A stretch of 64,000 nucleotides of DNA from UMGS172 sp045546915 (GCA_045546915.1 JAZQDU010000027.1:190626-254625); one strand, 5' to 3'. Shown: positions 50,016 to 59,060, counted from the stretch's first letter. Notes: a model not told the origin generated them from the letters alone. Numbers and translations are program-made.

Positions 50016-50049
50016 ATTCCCACAGTCAAAACGTTTTGACTGTGAGAAT
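50016..50049. terminator. Long hairpin after the zinc-ribbon pair
   Basis: A 12-bp perfect palindrome, CACAGTCAAAACGTTTTGACTGTG (two half sites at 50021-50032 and 50033-50044), extended by four more pairs and one mismatch. On the minus strand it is followed, after six bases, by TTTGTTTTTTC. Probably a terminator for 50080-50817. Confidence 0.6.
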
Positions 50050-50079
50050 CGACATTGATTTTTTAATAAATTTGCGGAG

Positions 50080-50817
50080 TTATTTTATTTTATAACCATC
50101 ATTTTCAAGATTTTTAACAAACTCAGTGAAGGTCATACCAACTTTGTAAAAATCAAAAATTTTCAATTCATTCAAATACTGTTGGGAACCCTCTATATTA
50201 AGATTCAAAATCTTAATGGTCGCTTTGAACTCATCACTGTTCGCAAGAACCTTGGTTGTAATATACCTTGAATCATAATTCTGCTCTTTGAAATAATTGG
50301 TATAACGCTTGACCATTTCGTCAAACTCGCCCTGAGCCGCAGTATTAGCGCTTGTGCTGTAACTGTATTCAATAGCGGTTATTTTTTCTTCTTCACGATA
50401 AATTATAATCGTGCGGTAATATCTGCTTTGGTCACGTTTTATAAAGGTTGCCGACGTATTTTTAACAACTGTTTTATCAGAAGACTGCGTGCTTTGAGTT
50501 AAAGACGAAGTGCTTTTTCCGGTTTCTTCGGTTTCTTTGTTTTTCAAACGACGTGACATTTCAATCCCTAAAGAAACGGCAATTACAGCCACCACAAGCA
50601 CACTCGCAATAATCGTTATATATTTTTTGCGTTTATTTTTTTTCTTCTTTTCGGGAAGAATAACCTCCATCGCATTGGTTGAAAGTTCAAGTTTAACCGT
50701 TTCTTTTAAAGGTTGATTATCCTCCGTTTTGTTTTCTTGATTCAAAATTTCTGTTGAGCAAAAAGTGCAAACCGTTGCCGATTTTGGCAACTCTGCTCCA
50801 CAATTAGGACAATGCAT
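50080..50817 (-). CDS. Zinc-ribbon single-pass membrane protein (B)
   Basis: 245 residues. The N-terminal zinc ribbon MHCPNCGAELPKSATVCTFC has four Cys ligands in CxxC-x11-CxxC spacing. A basic segment and one membrane helix follow (about 61-81, ITIIASVLVVAVIAVSLGI), then an extracellular domain rich in Lys and Tyr, with no recognisable fold, ending FTEFVKNLENDGYKIK. The layout is like that of the neighbour 10 bp upstream, so the pair are probably old paralogues. The extracellular domain has no lipobox or catalytic motif I can name. Function unknown. Confidence 0.8.
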   Translation of the reverse strand: MHCPNCGAELPKSATVCTFCSTEILNQENKTEDNQPLKETVKLELSTNAMEVILPEKKKKNKRKKYITIIASVLVVAVIAVSLGIEMSRRLKNKETEETGKSTSSLTQSTQSSDKTVVKNTSATFIKRDQSRYYRTIIIYREEEKITAIEYSYSTSANTAAQGEFDEMVKRYTNYFKEQNYDSRYITTKVLANSDEFKATIKILNLNIEGSQQYLNELKIFDFYKVGMTFTEFVKNLENDGYKIK

Positions 50818-50827
50818 CTAATATCTC

Positions 50828-51820
50828 CTACTCCTGTTTGGTTAAACAAATGCCGTTTAAAATACCGTTAGCATAATCACCTTCAGTAACCGTTACGGCA
50901 CCTTGACCATACTCAAAATCAAAATATGTTTCTCTTGATATATCCTTATCGGTTACAAAAGTAATTGTTTTGCCGTCAAGGGTATATTCGGTCTGTTTTT
51001 CGGTTGAGGTGAAATATACAAGACCATCAACAATCGTTGCTCCTCCAAAAGGGTCTTTTGTGTTCATTTCCTGCTCAAACTTTTCAGCCATGAGTTCAGG
51101 CGTCATTCCGTATTCCGCCATCATTTCATCGACCTGCTCACGCGTATACCCATGAGACAGTTCGTACTCGTCATAAATACCGCCGTTTTTAAGATACTCG
51201 GCATAGTCGCTGACAACGGAAAGAAAAGTGTTTTTATAATCCTCAGCCTTACAAACGACCGAAACAGTCTTATCTTCGGCAAAGCGCATTATCATAGGCA
51301 ATTTCGTTTCGGTTGTAAAACTCTCCGGCGCATCCTTTAGCAAAGATATTACTCTGTCGGCAGGCATATTAAAAGCCCAATTACCAACCAAATATTTTGA
51401 TGTGAGTTTACTGGGGGCTGACGAAGTTTGTGCGGTAGAATCATCAACCGACAAAAGCATAGATTCGAGTGTACTTTGTTCGGGTTGCGACTCATCGGTA
51501 TCACCGTTTTTAAAATGAAAAGTTGCCAAAACCCCAAAAACAACCACAGCAAAAATGCAAATACTAAGTACAATAATTAAAACTAATTTTTTAACGTCAA
51601 TACGTTTTTTAACAGCAGGTACCGAAACGTTATACACCTTAACCGTAGGGTCTTGATTAAAGGTTTCGCTCTTAGAATCAGCCGACGAATCGCGCAGCGT
51701 ATCGTCCTTCATGTTATCAATAGAATTTTTAATTACTTCGGTTGTTTTTATATACTCGCCGCAATTAGGACAAAAAGCAGAATCGTCAGGACAATTTGTT
51801 CCACAGTTATGGCAAAACAT
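50828..51820 (-). CDS. Zinc-ribbon single-pass membrane protein (A)
   Basis: 330 residues from ATG 51820, 9 nt after AGAGGA; a GTG three codons earlier abuts that site. N-terminal zinc ribbon MFCHNCGTNCPDDSAFCPNCGEYI, a Ser/Asp-rich linker, and a membrane helix at about 83-105 (KLVLIIVLSICIFAVVVFGVLATF). The extracellular region (about 150-330) contains SKYLVGNWAFNMPADRVISLL and a repeated strand pattern (DGLVYFTSTEKQTEYTLDGKTITFVTDK) resembling lipocalin-like or DUF-type stress-sensing domains. Function unknown; first gene of a two-gene unit with its own promoter. Confidence 0.8.
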   Translation of the reverse strand: MFCHNCGTNCPDDSAFCPNCGEYIKTTEVIKNSIDNMKDDTLRDSSADSKSETFNQDPTVKVYNVSVPAVKKRIDVKKLVLIIVLSICIFAVVVFGVLATFHFKNGDTDESQPEQSTLESMLLSVDDSTAQTSSAPSKLTSKYLVGNWAFNMPADRVISLLKDAPESFTTETKLPMIMRFAEDKTVSVVCKAEDYKNTFLSVVSDYAEYLKNGGIYDEYELSHGYTREQVDEMMAEYGMTPELMAEKFEQEMNTKDPFGGATIVDGLVYFTSTEKQTEYTLDGKTITFVTDKDISRETYFDFEYGQGAVTVTEGDYANGILNGICLTKQE

Positions 51821-51855
51821 CCCTGTCACTCCTCTAAACCGAATTTATACAATTC

Positions 51856-51884
51856 ATAATACACCAAAACTTACTGTTTTGCAA
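51856..51884 (-). promoter_or_regulatory. Promoter of the zinc-ribbon pair
   Basis: TTGCAA-17 bp-TATTAT on the minus strand, 36 bp upstream of the start of zinc-ribbon protein A, immediately after the terminator of the preceding gene. Confidence 0.6.
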
Positions 51885-51887
51885 GTC

Positions 51888-51920
51888 AAAAAACCTCCCT
51901 ATAAAGACAGGGAGGCTTTT
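51888..51920 (-). terminator. Terminator after the M18 aminopeptidase
   Basis: Minus-strand GCCTCCCT / AGGGAGG with loop GTCTTTAT, then TTTTTTG. It closes the prfA-tsaC-coaE-aminopeptidase unit. Confidence 0.85.
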
Positions 51921-51925
51921 AAGGT

Positions 51926-53317
51926 TTATTCTGCTTCAAATAACGCTTTCACTGCGAGGTAGGTCATATAAACGTCAAATTTTGATACCACCTCAAACGG
52001 TGCGTGCATAGAAAGTACGGGTACACCGAGGTCAACAACGTCTACACCTAAGTTGGCAATATATTTTGCAACCGTACCGCCGCCGCCAAGGTCAACCTTG
52101 CCAAGTTCACCCGTCTGCCAGACAACACCCTTGTCGTCCAAAATTTTTCTTATCCAACCGACAAACTCAGCCGAAGCATCAGATGTGCCACCCTTACCGC
52201 GCGAACCGGTGTATTTTGTAATAACAGCTCCGTAATTAACCCTTGCGGCATTGCGTTTTTCGGTAACGTCAGGGAAGGTTGGGTCAAAAGCGGCATTAAC
52301 GTCAGCCGAAAGACATTTTGAATTTTCCAAAGCCAGACTTACACGACCGCCCTGCATATCGGCAAGGAAACCTATGAAATGCGCTAAAAATGCCGAGTTC
52401 ATGCCGGTATTACCGTCAGAACCGGTTTCTTCCTTATCAGCAAGCACCGAAACAACAGTATATTTAGGTGCTTGGCATTCTAAAGCCGCAACAAGGCAAG
52501 GATAGGCACAAACGCGGTCGTCATGACCGTAAGAGCCTATGAGCGAACGGTCGAAACCAACATCACGAGGCTTGCCTGCGGGCACACACTCAAGTTCTGC
52601 CGACAAGAAATCAACCTCGGTAATGCCATATTTTTCATTAAGCAATTTTAAAATGTTAAGTTTTACAAGTTCGCTTCCTTCATCATCTTTAAAAGGACGG
52701 CTGCCTACAAGAATATTGAGTTCCTCACCTTTTATAAGGTCACCGACCGGACGTTTATACTGCTCCTGTGCAAGGTGCGGAAGAAGGTCGGTCACAACAA
52801 AGCACGGTTCATCTTGGTTTTCACCCAACGACACCTCAACCACAGTTCCGTCTTTTTTGACAATAACACCATGAATAGCAAGCGGAACGGTGGTCCACTG
52901 ATACTTCTTAATTCCACCATAATAGTGGGTCTTGAAAAGAGCAAGTTCGTTATCTTCATAAAGAGGATTGGGTTTTAAATCAAGCCTCGGCGAGTCAATA
53001 TGCGCAGCGGCTATTCTGACGCCGTTTTCAACCGGCTCGTTGCCTATTACTGCAAGTGCTACCGATTTTTCGCGGTTGTTTAAATACACTTTATCGCCTG
53101 CAACATAAGTTTTCTTGGGGTCGAAAGGTACAAATCCCATATTCTCTGCCATTTCCACCGCCTTTTTCACGCTAAGACGTTCGGTTTTGGCAAACCCTAA
53201 AAACTCAGCATAGCCTTTGCAAAATTCGTTAACTGCGGTCTCGTCATATTTCTCGGACAAAAGGCCGTTTTTGGGACTAAAAAACAAATTTTCTTTCAAA
53301 TCTTTTGAGCAAGACAT
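51926..53317 (-). CDS. M18-family aminopeptidase
   Basis: 463 residues from ATG 53317 with AAAGGAGA upstream; 26 codons of open frame before it lack support. Metal-binding and catalytic blocks of M18: AAHIDSPRLDLKPNPLYE, HYYGGIKKYQWTTVPLAIHG, LADKEETGSDGNTGMNS (catalytic Glu-Glu), ADVNAAFDPT, and GKVDLGGGGTVAKYIANLGVDVVDLGVPVLSMHAPFEV with the final metal His. It removes N-terminal acidic or neutral residues from peptides in the cytosol. It follows coaE by 22 bp, the last gene of its unit. Confidence 0.94.
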   Translation of the reverse strand: MSCSKDLKENLFFSPKNGLLSEKYDETAVNEFCKGYAEFLGFAKTERLSVKKAVEMAENMGFVPFDPKKTYVAGDKVYLNNREKSVALAVIGNEPVENGVRIAAAHIDSPRLDLKPNPLYEDNELALFKTHYYGGIKKYQWTTVPLAIHGVIVKKDGTVVEVSLGENQDEPCFVVTDLLPHLAQEQYKRPVGDLIKGEELNILVGSRPFKDDEGSELVKLNILKLLNEKYGITEVDFLSAELECVPAGKPRDVGFDRSLIGSYGHDDRVCAYPCLVAALECQAPKYTVVSVLADKEETGSDGNTGMNSAFLAHFIGFLADMQGGRVSLALENSKCLSADVNAAFDPTFPDVTEKRNAARVNYGAVITKYTGSRGKGGTSDASAEFVGWIRKILDDKGVVWQTGELGKVDLGGGGTVAKYIANLGVDVVDLGVPVLSMHAPFEVVSKFDVYMTYLAVKALFEAE

Positions 53318-53339
53318 AAAACTTCTCCTTTTTAGCAAT

Positions 53340-53927
53340 TTATATTTTGTCAAACAATGCCGAAACTTTACTTTCAAACTCATCGGCACTGTCATTGTTA
53401 TAAACTACGTGTTTAGTTTTTGACGTGTAAAAACTGTCAGGTTTTGATGCAGCAAGGCGGATATCTGCCTCATTTTCCGTAAGACCATCACGCGCAATTA
53501 TACGTTTTCGGCGCAAATCTTCATTACTAAGCACCGCAATTACCGTATCACACAGTTTGTCGGCACCACTTTCATAAAGTGTTGGCGCATCCAACAAAAT
53601 TTTATCGGCTCCGTCGGCCTTGAAACACTCGATTTTCTCTCTTATTATTTCCAAAACAAACGGCAATAATTGTTTGTTTAAAATTTCGGTATTTTGTGGT
53701 GATTGAAAAGCAATTTCAGCCAATTTTTTGCGGTCAAGACCGCCGTCTGACAACAAAATTCGGTCACCGAATGCATTTACCAACGCTTTTAAACCAGAGC
53801 TTCCTTTTTCTGTTGCCGCTCTTGCTTCTTTATCGCAATCAATAACCTTAAAGCCTTTTTGCAAAGCAACAGCAGTGGCCGTCGATTTCCCACTGCCCGT
53901 AGGGCCGGTAAGACCAATCACTGTCAT
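53340..53927 (-). CDS. coaE: Dephospho-CoA kinase
   Basis: 195 residues. P-loop GLTGPTGSGKST at the N-terminus, FKVIDCDKEARAATEKGSSGL, and the lid region around DEDLRRKR-like LSNEDLRRKRIIARDGLTENEADIRLAASK. It phosphorylates the 3'-hydroxyl of dephospho-CoA, the last step of CoA synthesis. Its start overlaps the end of the threonylcarbamoyl-AMP synthase gene by 4 bp (ATGA). Length normal for the family. Confidence 0.93.
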   Translation of the reverse strand: MTVIGLTGPTGSGKSTATAVALQKGFKVIDCDKEARAATEKGSSGLKALVNAFGDRILLSDGGLDRKKLAEIAFQSPQNTEILNKQLLPFVLEIIREKIECFKADGADKILLDAPTLYESGADKLCDTVIAVLSNEDLRRKRIIARDGLTENEADIRLAASKPDSFYTSKTKHVVYNNDSADEFESKVSALFDKI

Positions 53928-54955
53928 AACTTTATCACCTCGAACGCTGCGGCGCGAACAAGACGGTTATATACCGCAAGCCCGACACCCTTTTTTTCGG
54001 GCACCCGTGCATAACAAACCTTACAGCCTATTTTATCAAGTTCACGCAACGCATTAAAAAGCACCGCCGCCTGCTCGTCAAAATTATCCTTTTTGCCAAA
54101 ACACAAGGTTTTAACCTTAAAAAGCGACTCCTCCCCTTCATATACAAGGGCGTAAACATCATCGGCAGCATTTTGGTTTACATAATCTGTGAATTTATCG
54201 ATTTCACCCTCGAGCATTATCACCCTTGCCTTAGGTGAATAATGCTTATATTTCATTCCCGGAGAGGACACAGGTTTGCCCTTTTCGGGTTCGGTTAAAA
54301 CTGCTTTATCGACTACAATATCGGGCAAAACTTCCCTTAATTGTTCAACCGTAACGCCACCGGGTCTTAAAAGTCTCGGCGGGTTGGTACAAAGTGTTAC
54401 AACAGTGGATTCCACCCCAACGTCGCATTTTTTCGATACCACAACAGCATCAATTTTACCGTCAAGGTCGCTTAAAACATGGTCGGCAGTTGTAGGACTG
54501 GGTGAGCCCGACAAATTAGCCGACGGTGCGGCAAGCGGTAACCCGCTTTTTTTAATCAATTCTCTTGCTACCTCGTTTGACGGCATACGTACCGCCACAG
54601 TATCAAGACCTGCGCTGACCGACGGCGGAACCTCGTCTTTACGCGGTAACACCATCGTTAACGGGCCCGGCCAAAATTTTTGTGCTAATTCCAAAGCCTT
54701 TTTAGGAACATCTTTTGCCACAATCTGCAACATATCATAATCCGAAATGTGAACAATAAGCGGATTGTCCTGCGGACGCCCTTTGGCTTTAAAAATATCA
54801 GCAACCGCTTTTTCGTCAAAGGCATTGGCAGCAAGACCGTACACCGTCTCGGTAGGAATAGCAACAAGACCGCCTCGCTCTAAAATTTGGCAGGCAGTAT
54901 TTATTGCGTCAATATCCTTTTTTACATCAAAAACGTTAAGTCTTGCCGTTTGCAT
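53924..54955 (-). CDS. Threonylcarbamoyl-AMP synthase (Sua5/YwlC type)
   Basis: 343 residues. The YrdC domain comes first (GGLVAIPTETVYGLAANAFDEKAVADIFKAKGRPQDNPLIVHI), with KRPxDNP-type nucleotide residues present as KGRPQDNP and the SAPSANLSGSPSPT loop. A linker and a C-terminal Sua5 domain follow (KYKHYSPKARVIMLEG to VYNRLVRAAAFEVIKL), so this is the long Sua5 form and not short TsaC. It makes the threonylcarbamoyl-adenylate used for t6A37 in tRNAs reading ANN codons. It sits 8 bp downstream of prfA. Confidence 0.94.
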   Translation of the reverse strand: MQTARLNVFDVKKDIDAINTACQILERGGLVAIPTETVYGLAANAFDEKAVADIFKAKGRPQDNPLIVHISDYDMLQIVAKDVPKKALELAQKFWPGPLTMVLPRKDEVPPSVSAGLDTVAVRMPSNEVARELIKKSGLPLAAPSANLSGSPSPTTADHVLSDLDGKIDAVVVSKKCDVGVESTVVTLCTNPPRLLRPGGVTVEQLREVLPDIVVDKAVLTEPEKGKPVSSPGMKYKHYSPKARVIMLEGEIDKFTDYVNQNAADDVYALVYEGEESLFKVKTLCFGKKDNFDEQAAVLFNALRELDKIGCKVCYARVPEKKGVGLAVYNRLVRAAAFEVIKL

Positions 54956-54963
54956 TTAAATTA

Positions 54964-56040
54964 TTACTCCTCGGTTTGTGCTTTAAGCATTTCGGTTCGG
55001 TAATGCGTGACTATCGGGTCGATAAGTTCATCAAGGTCACCGTTCATAATGGTATCAATTTTATAAAGTGTAAGACCGATTCTGTGGTCGGTGACTCTTC
55101 CCTGCGGGAAATTATACGTTCTTATTCTTTCGGAACGGTCGCCTGTTCCAACCTGTGCTCTGCGGTCGCTGGCAATGGCCTCATTTTGCTCGGCAACCAT
55201 GCGTTCATAAAGCCTCGAACGTAAAACCTTCATGGCTTTATCCTTGTTTTTATATTGGCTCCTCTCGTCCTGACACTCAACAACGGTGCCTGTTGGAAGA
55301 TGGGTTATACGAATAGCCGACTCGGTTTTATTGACGTGCTGACCACCTGCTCCGCCGGCACGGTAGGTATCAATCTGCAAATCGGCAGGGTTAATCTCAA
55401 ACTCGACCTCTTCAGCCTCAGGTAAAACGGCTACCGTAGCAGTTGACGTATGAATTCTGCCTTGAGTTTCGGTTTCAGGTACACGTTGAACACGATGCAC
55501 ACCGCTTTCGTATTTAAGGCGTGAATATGCCCCGTCACCCTCTATCATAAAACTTACTTCCTTGTATCCGCCGAGTTCGGTTTCGTTGGCACCTAATGGC
55601 TCAACCTTCCATCGTCTTGCTTCGGCATACATGGTATACATTCTTTTAAGGCTTGCGGCAAAAAGTGCCGATTCCTCACCGCCTGCACCACCGCGAATTT
55701 CAACTATTACGTTTCGGTCGTCATTAGGGTCGCGCGGTAAAAGAAGAATTTTCAGTTCGTCAGAAAGCACCGTTAACTTTTCCTTGTTTTCCTCAAGTTC
55801 AAGTTCGGCAAGTTCTTTCATTTCTTTATCAAGTCCGCCCTCTTCGAGCATTTGTGCGGCACCGTTCATATCCTTTTTTGCCGTTTTATACTCACGGTAT
55901 TTTTCAACCAACGGCTCAAGTCGGCGATGCTCCTTCATAAGTTCGGTGAGTTGAGCCGTATCCGAAATTACGGTAGGGTCGGTCATTTTAAGGCCTATTT
56001 CTTCAAAACGGATTTCGACCGCATCTAATTTATCAAACAT
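54964..56040 (-). CDS. prfA: Peptide chain release factor 1
   Basis: 358 residues, normal length. The GGQ peptidyl-hydrolysis loop is TYRAGGAGGQHVNKTESAIRITHLPTG. The anticodon-mimic tripeptide region lies in HRVQRVPETETQGRIHTSTATVAVLPE, which fixes it as RF1-type. It terminates translation at UAA and UAG. Its glutamine is the PrmC substrate. The start overlaps the DUF951 gene by 8 bp. Confidence 0.97.
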   Translation of the reverse strand: MFDKLDAVEIRFEEIGLKMTDPTVISDTAQLTELMKEHRRLEPLVEKYREYKTAKKDMNGAAQMLEEGGLDKEMKELAELELEENKEKLTVLSDELKILLLPRDPNDDRNVIVEIRGGAGGEESALFAASLKRMYTMYAEARRWKVEPLGANETELGGYKEVSFMIEGDGAYSRLKYESGVHRVQRVPETETQGRIHTSTATVAVLPEAEEVEFEINPADLQIDTYRAGGAGGQHVNKTESAIRITHLPTGTVVECQDERSQYKNKDKAMKVLRSRLYERMVAEQNEAIASDRRAQVGTGDRSERIRTYNFPQGRVTDHRIGLTLYKIDTIMNGDLDELIDPIVTHYRTEMLKAQTEE

Positions 56041-56224
56041 CTTTTGTTTCCTTTATAAGTTTTTTAATACTTTTTTCAACTGTTTTTCTCGGTGCCATAA
56101 TCTCACGTGCACAGGTGTCGCATTTTATCTTAAAATCCATCCCAACACGCAATACCGAAAATGTATTTCCGCCGCAAGGATGCGGTTTTTTCATCACTAT
56201 TTTATCACCAACCGAAACGTCCAT
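56033..56224 (-). CDS. DUF951 family protein (63 residues)
   Basis: 63 residues from ATG 56224 (CGAGGTG upstream); the frame runs 21 codons higher through a terminator, which is not coding. MDVSVGDKIVMKKPHPCGGNTFSVLRVGMDFKIKCDTCAREIMAPRKTVEKSIKKL has the family pattern KKPHPCG, IKCxxC and MxPR. The Cys/His residues suggest a small metal or nucleic-acid-binding fold. Widely conserved in Firmicutes near ychF or prfA; function unknown. Confidence 0.88.
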   Translation of the reverse strand: MDVSVGDKIVMKKPHPCGGNTFSVLRVGMDFKIKCDTCAREIMAPRKTVEKSIKKLIKETKDV

Positions 56225-56244
56225 AACTACACCTCGATTTAAAA

Positions 56245-56291
56245 TAAAACAAAACGGATATGACAACCCAAAGCGATGAGTTGCCATATCC
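56245..56291 (-). terminator. Terminator after khpB
   Basis: Minus-strand GGATATGGCAAC / GTTGTCATATCC (one G-U), then GTTTTGTTTTATTTT. It ends the rpmH-rnpA-yidD-yidC-khpB unit. Confidence 0.85.
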
Positions 56292-56303
56292 CCGAATTAA
56301 CTG

Positions 56304-57248
56304 TTATCCAAGTTTACCGTAAAGTTTTGTGCCGTCGGTTTCCTTCGGCTTAGCGGCCTCGGCAGGAGCATCGGTTTTAGGTGCCGACTGTCTTGCAGAA
56401 CTGCGACCGCCTCTGCTGTTTGCTCGACCGTTTCCTCTTCCGCTTGGAGCACGGAACGGCTTGCCCTCGGGGCTAATGACAACACGACGGTTCGAACCGT
56501 CGCCGATAGAAGTTGAAGTTACACCCTCTATACTTTGAACGGTGGTATGAATTATTCTGCGCTCATAAGGATTCATCGGTTCTAACGAACGGCTGCGTTC
56601 GGTACGAAGTACCTGAGCAGCAGTCCTGCGAGCAAGCGCCTCAAGAGTGCTCTCACGCTTTTCGCGATAATTACCGATATCAATAACTATTCTATAATAA
56701 CCGGCGCCCTTTTCATTTGCCACGAGCGATGCCAAATACTGTAACGCATCCAAAGTTTCACCGCGGCGACCGATTATAACTCCCAACTTATCACTGCCTT
56801 CGAGCGTGATTTTAGAACCACCCTCAACATCGCAGATAGTAGCGTTTATGTTTTCACAACCGAGTTTTAAAAGGATTTCAGCAAGATATTTATAAGCCTT
56901 ACCTGCAGGCGAAGCAGGGTCTACCTTATCGGCAGGTATGCCTTCGGGTTGCTTTACTTCGGATTTGATTTCAGTCCTTTGTTCCTTTGCCTTAACTTCC
57001 TTTTTTACATCCTTTTTATCGTTTTTATTTTGTGCAGTTTTCTTTTTCTTGGCGGGCTCATCGGGTCCTTCAATATAAGCACGAACCTTTGCCTCGCTAC
57101 CGCCAAAAATTCCCAACACTTTCTTCTTGGCAAGTGCTATCGTTTCATACTGCACGTCATCTTCAAGTTTTGCACCAAGTTTATTAAGAGCGTCTTCTCT
57201 TGCAGACTCTATAGTACTGCCAACGCCGATTGCTTCCTTAATAACCAA
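56304..57248 (-). CDS. khpB: RNA-binding protein KhpB (Jag / EloR)
   Basis: 314 residues, TTG start with GGAGG 8 nt upstream. Three domains: Jag-N (about 1-50, VIKEAIGVGSTIESAREDALNKL), a Lys/Glu-rich disordered linker (65-115), and KH (DVEGGSKITLEGSDKLGVIIGRRGETLDALQYLASLVANEK). The R3H domain follows (RRTAAQVLRTERSRSLEPMNPYERRIIHTTVQ), then a Gly/Arg-rich tail (APSGRGNGRANSRGGRSS), unusual in length. It binds RNA and controls cell elongation and division in Firmicutes. It follows yidC, the usual order. Confidence 0.93.
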   Translation of the reverse strand: MVIKEAIGVGSTIESAREDALNKLGAKLEDDVQYETIALAKKKVLGIFGGSEAKVRAYIEGPDEPAKKKKTAQNKNDKKDVKKEVKAKEQRTEIKSEVKQPEGIPADKVDPASPAGKAYKYLAEILLKLGCENINATICDVEGGSKITLEGSDKLGVIIGRRGETLDALQYLASLVANEKGAGYYRIVIDIGNYREKRESTLEALARRTAAQVLRTERSRSLEPMNPYERRIIHTTVQSIEGVTSTSIGDGSNRRVVISPEGKPFRAPSGRGNGRANSRGGRSSARQSAPKTDAPAEAAKPKETDGTKLYGKLG

Positions 57249-57283
57249 CTTATAATCCTCCTTCGGGATTTTCTTCTTCGTAA

Positions 57284-58414
57284 TTAATCATTATTTTGTG
57301 TATCGTCAGTCGATACTGCCGAAATTTTTGTCTTTTCAACCTTTGCACGTTTAATAATATTGGCTGACTGCTCTCTTGCGAGCATAACATTAGGCCCATA
57401 CATTGCCTGAGTCAAATACTGTAATCCGCTTGCTACGATGTTTGAGCAGATCCAATAGAAACCAACTGCTCCGGGAACTTTGAACGCGATATAAAGCGAA
57501 AACAGAGGCATCATAAACATCATAAACGCCATGTTGGGCGCATCGGGATTTGCTTTTTTCTGCATTCTCATAGATATAATACTGGTAAGCATTGCAACAG
57601 CAAACGAGGTAAGAGGAATTAACCAAATAACCTCGAAATTAGAAAAATTCCATGAAAAATGCGGGCTATCGGTAAGGTCAATACCCAAAAATTTAAAATT
57701 AATTTTATCAAGGTCGTCAATTCTTCCACCGTTAGAAGTATACTCGTCCTTTATGGTCATATAATGACCGTTTTCATCCTTGCCGGTAAGATACGACACA
57801 AGGTCAATTTCCTGAGTGATGGCATTAGCCTTTACTGCTTTGACAATTTCTTCATTGTCGTTATACCAGCCGTCCTCAACAATGCTGAGTTTTGCATAAA
57901 ATTCAACATCTTCAGAGTTATAAAGCGCAGCACGGTCAATAACTGCACTGTCGGCCATTTTTTCACTGAGAACTGCCTCGTCCCAAGTAACACTGTCTGC
58001 CTCAACGGTTTTTACAAACTGAGTCTGAATTTTTGCATTTTCAATAGCCGTTGTGTCAATACGCTGAACATAGGTCAACGGGCTGATAACGGCATAATAA
58101 ACGCCGAGCATGACAAAAAGTCTGACAATCATGGGCAAACATCCGCCCGACATGGAAATACCCTCTTTTGAATAGAGTTCACTCATTGCCTGGCTGTATT
58201 TTTGTTTGTCGTTGCCGTACTTCTTTTTGAGTGCGTCAAGCTTGGGTTTTATTTTTGCCTGTTTGGCAGTTGATTTCTGGGTTTTGATGGTCAAGGGCAA
58301 CATCAGAAGGTTTACTATAAGCGTAAAAACAAAAACCGATGCGGCAAAATTGTCGCCCAGCAAATTACTCAACTGTGCAAGAAGCCAACCCATGGCGTTA
58401 CTGATATAACTCAT
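57284..58414 (-). CDS. yidC: Membrane protein insertase YidC/OxaA
   Basis: 376 residues. N-terminal membrane helix, then the conserved FVFTLIVNLLMLPLTIKTQKSTAKQAKIKPKLDALKKKYGNDKQKYSQAMSELYSKEGISMSGGCLPMIVRLFVMLGVYYAVISPL. A large extracellular loop follows (about 125-240), then the remaining helices with PNMAFMMFMMPLFSLYIAFKVPGAVGFYWICSNI. It inserts membrane proteins with or without SecYEG. The loop is longer than in Bacillus SpoIIIJ, which fits Clostridia. It overlaps nothing but follows yidD by 11 bp. Confidence 0.95.
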   Translation of the reverse strand: MSYISNAMGWLLAQLSNLLGDNFAASVFVFTLIVNLLMLPLTIKTQKSTAKQAKIKPKLDALKKKYGNDKQKYSQAMSELYSKEGISMSGGCLPMIVRLFVMLGVYYAVISPLTYVQRIDTTAIENAKIQTQFVKTVEADSVTWDEAVLSEKMADSAVIDRAALYNSEDVEFYAKLSIVEDGWYNDNEEIVKAVKANAITQEIDLVSYLTGKDENGHYMTIKDEYTSNGGRIDDLDKINFKFLGIDLTDSPHFSWNFSNFEVIWLIPLTSFAVAMLTSIISMRMQKKANPDAPNMAFMMFMMPLFSLYIAFKVPGAVGFYWICSNIVASGLQYLTQAMYGPNVMLAREQSANIIKRAKVEKTKISAVSTDDTQNND

Positions 58415-58425
58415 AACAAAATTCC

Positions 58426-58716
58426 TTACCTCCGACCGATTGCCTTGTCGGATAAAAATAGTATGTCTTTTACAACATCGACCCTTTTTCGTTTGCGTTC
58501 CTTAACTTTAGGAACCGGGTCATACCCACCTTTACAAAAGGGGTTACATCTCAAAATGCGCCACACCGTAAGGCAAAACCCCTTTATTGAGCCATGACGT
58601 AAAAACGCCTCGACCGAATATGCCGAGCAGGTAGGCTCAAAACGGCAACAGGGAGCCTTAGAGGGCGAAATAACTTTTTGGTAAAACTTTACCAAATAAA
58701 CAAATAAATATCTCAT
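58426..58716 (-). CDS. yidD: Membrane protein insertion efficiency factor YidD
   Basis: 96 residues. The family pattern LVKFYQKVISPSKAPCCRFEPTCSAYSVEAFLRHGSIKGFCLTVWRILRCNPFCKGGYDPVP is complete, with all Cys. It assists Sec/YidC insertion. Its C-terminal tail (KERKRKRVDVVKDILFLSDKAIGRR) is longer than in E. coli. It overlaps the rnpA stop by 4 bp. Confidence 0.96.
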   Translation of the reverse strand: MRYLFVYLVKFYQKVISPSKAPCCRFEPTCSAYSVEAFLRHGSIKGFCLTVWRILRCNPFCKGGYDPVPKVKERKRKRVDVVKDILFLSDKAIGRR

Positions 58717-59060
58717 TTGTCAAAAGACGGAATTATCCCTTCCGCCAACAGATGCTTACGCATCACAGCGGCTACATCACCGCTTTTTGCAGCCGGTGTC
58801 CTCGTTCGTGCAACAAACACGATATCAACCCCGCTGCAATCAATTTCTTTCATGCACTCTTGCATGGCAGCTTCGATAACACGCCTTGCCCGATTCCTTT
58901 GAACCGCACATCCTATTTTTTTAGAAACAGTTATACCATAGCGAACTTTGTTCCGCTTATTATGCATAACATATGTGACAAGTGTTGCACCGGCGTGACT
59001 CTGTCCCCTACCGTAAAGACGTCTGAAATCCTTATTCATATTAAGCTTTACGGATTCCAT
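58713..59060 (-). CDS. rnpA: Ribonuclease P protein component
   Basis: 115 residues from ATG 59060, 6 nt after GGAGG; an ATG two codons earlier touches that site. MESVKLNMNKDFRRLYGRGQSHAGATLVTYV and the RNR motif in KKIGCAVQRNRARRVIEAAMQE are diagnostic. It supports the catalytic RNA in tRNA 5' processing. It lies 69 bp after rpmH. Confidence 0.95.
   Translation of the reverse strand: MESVKLNMNKDFRRLYGRGQSHAGATLVTYVMHNKRNKVRYGITVSKKIGCAVQRNRARRVIEAAMQECMKEIDCSGVDIVFVARTRTPAAKSGDVAAVMRKHLLAEGIIPSFDK

Noticed and set aside
53924..54955. Short TsaC-type synthase
   Set aside because: A C-terminal Sua5 domain is present, so the long type is the better name.
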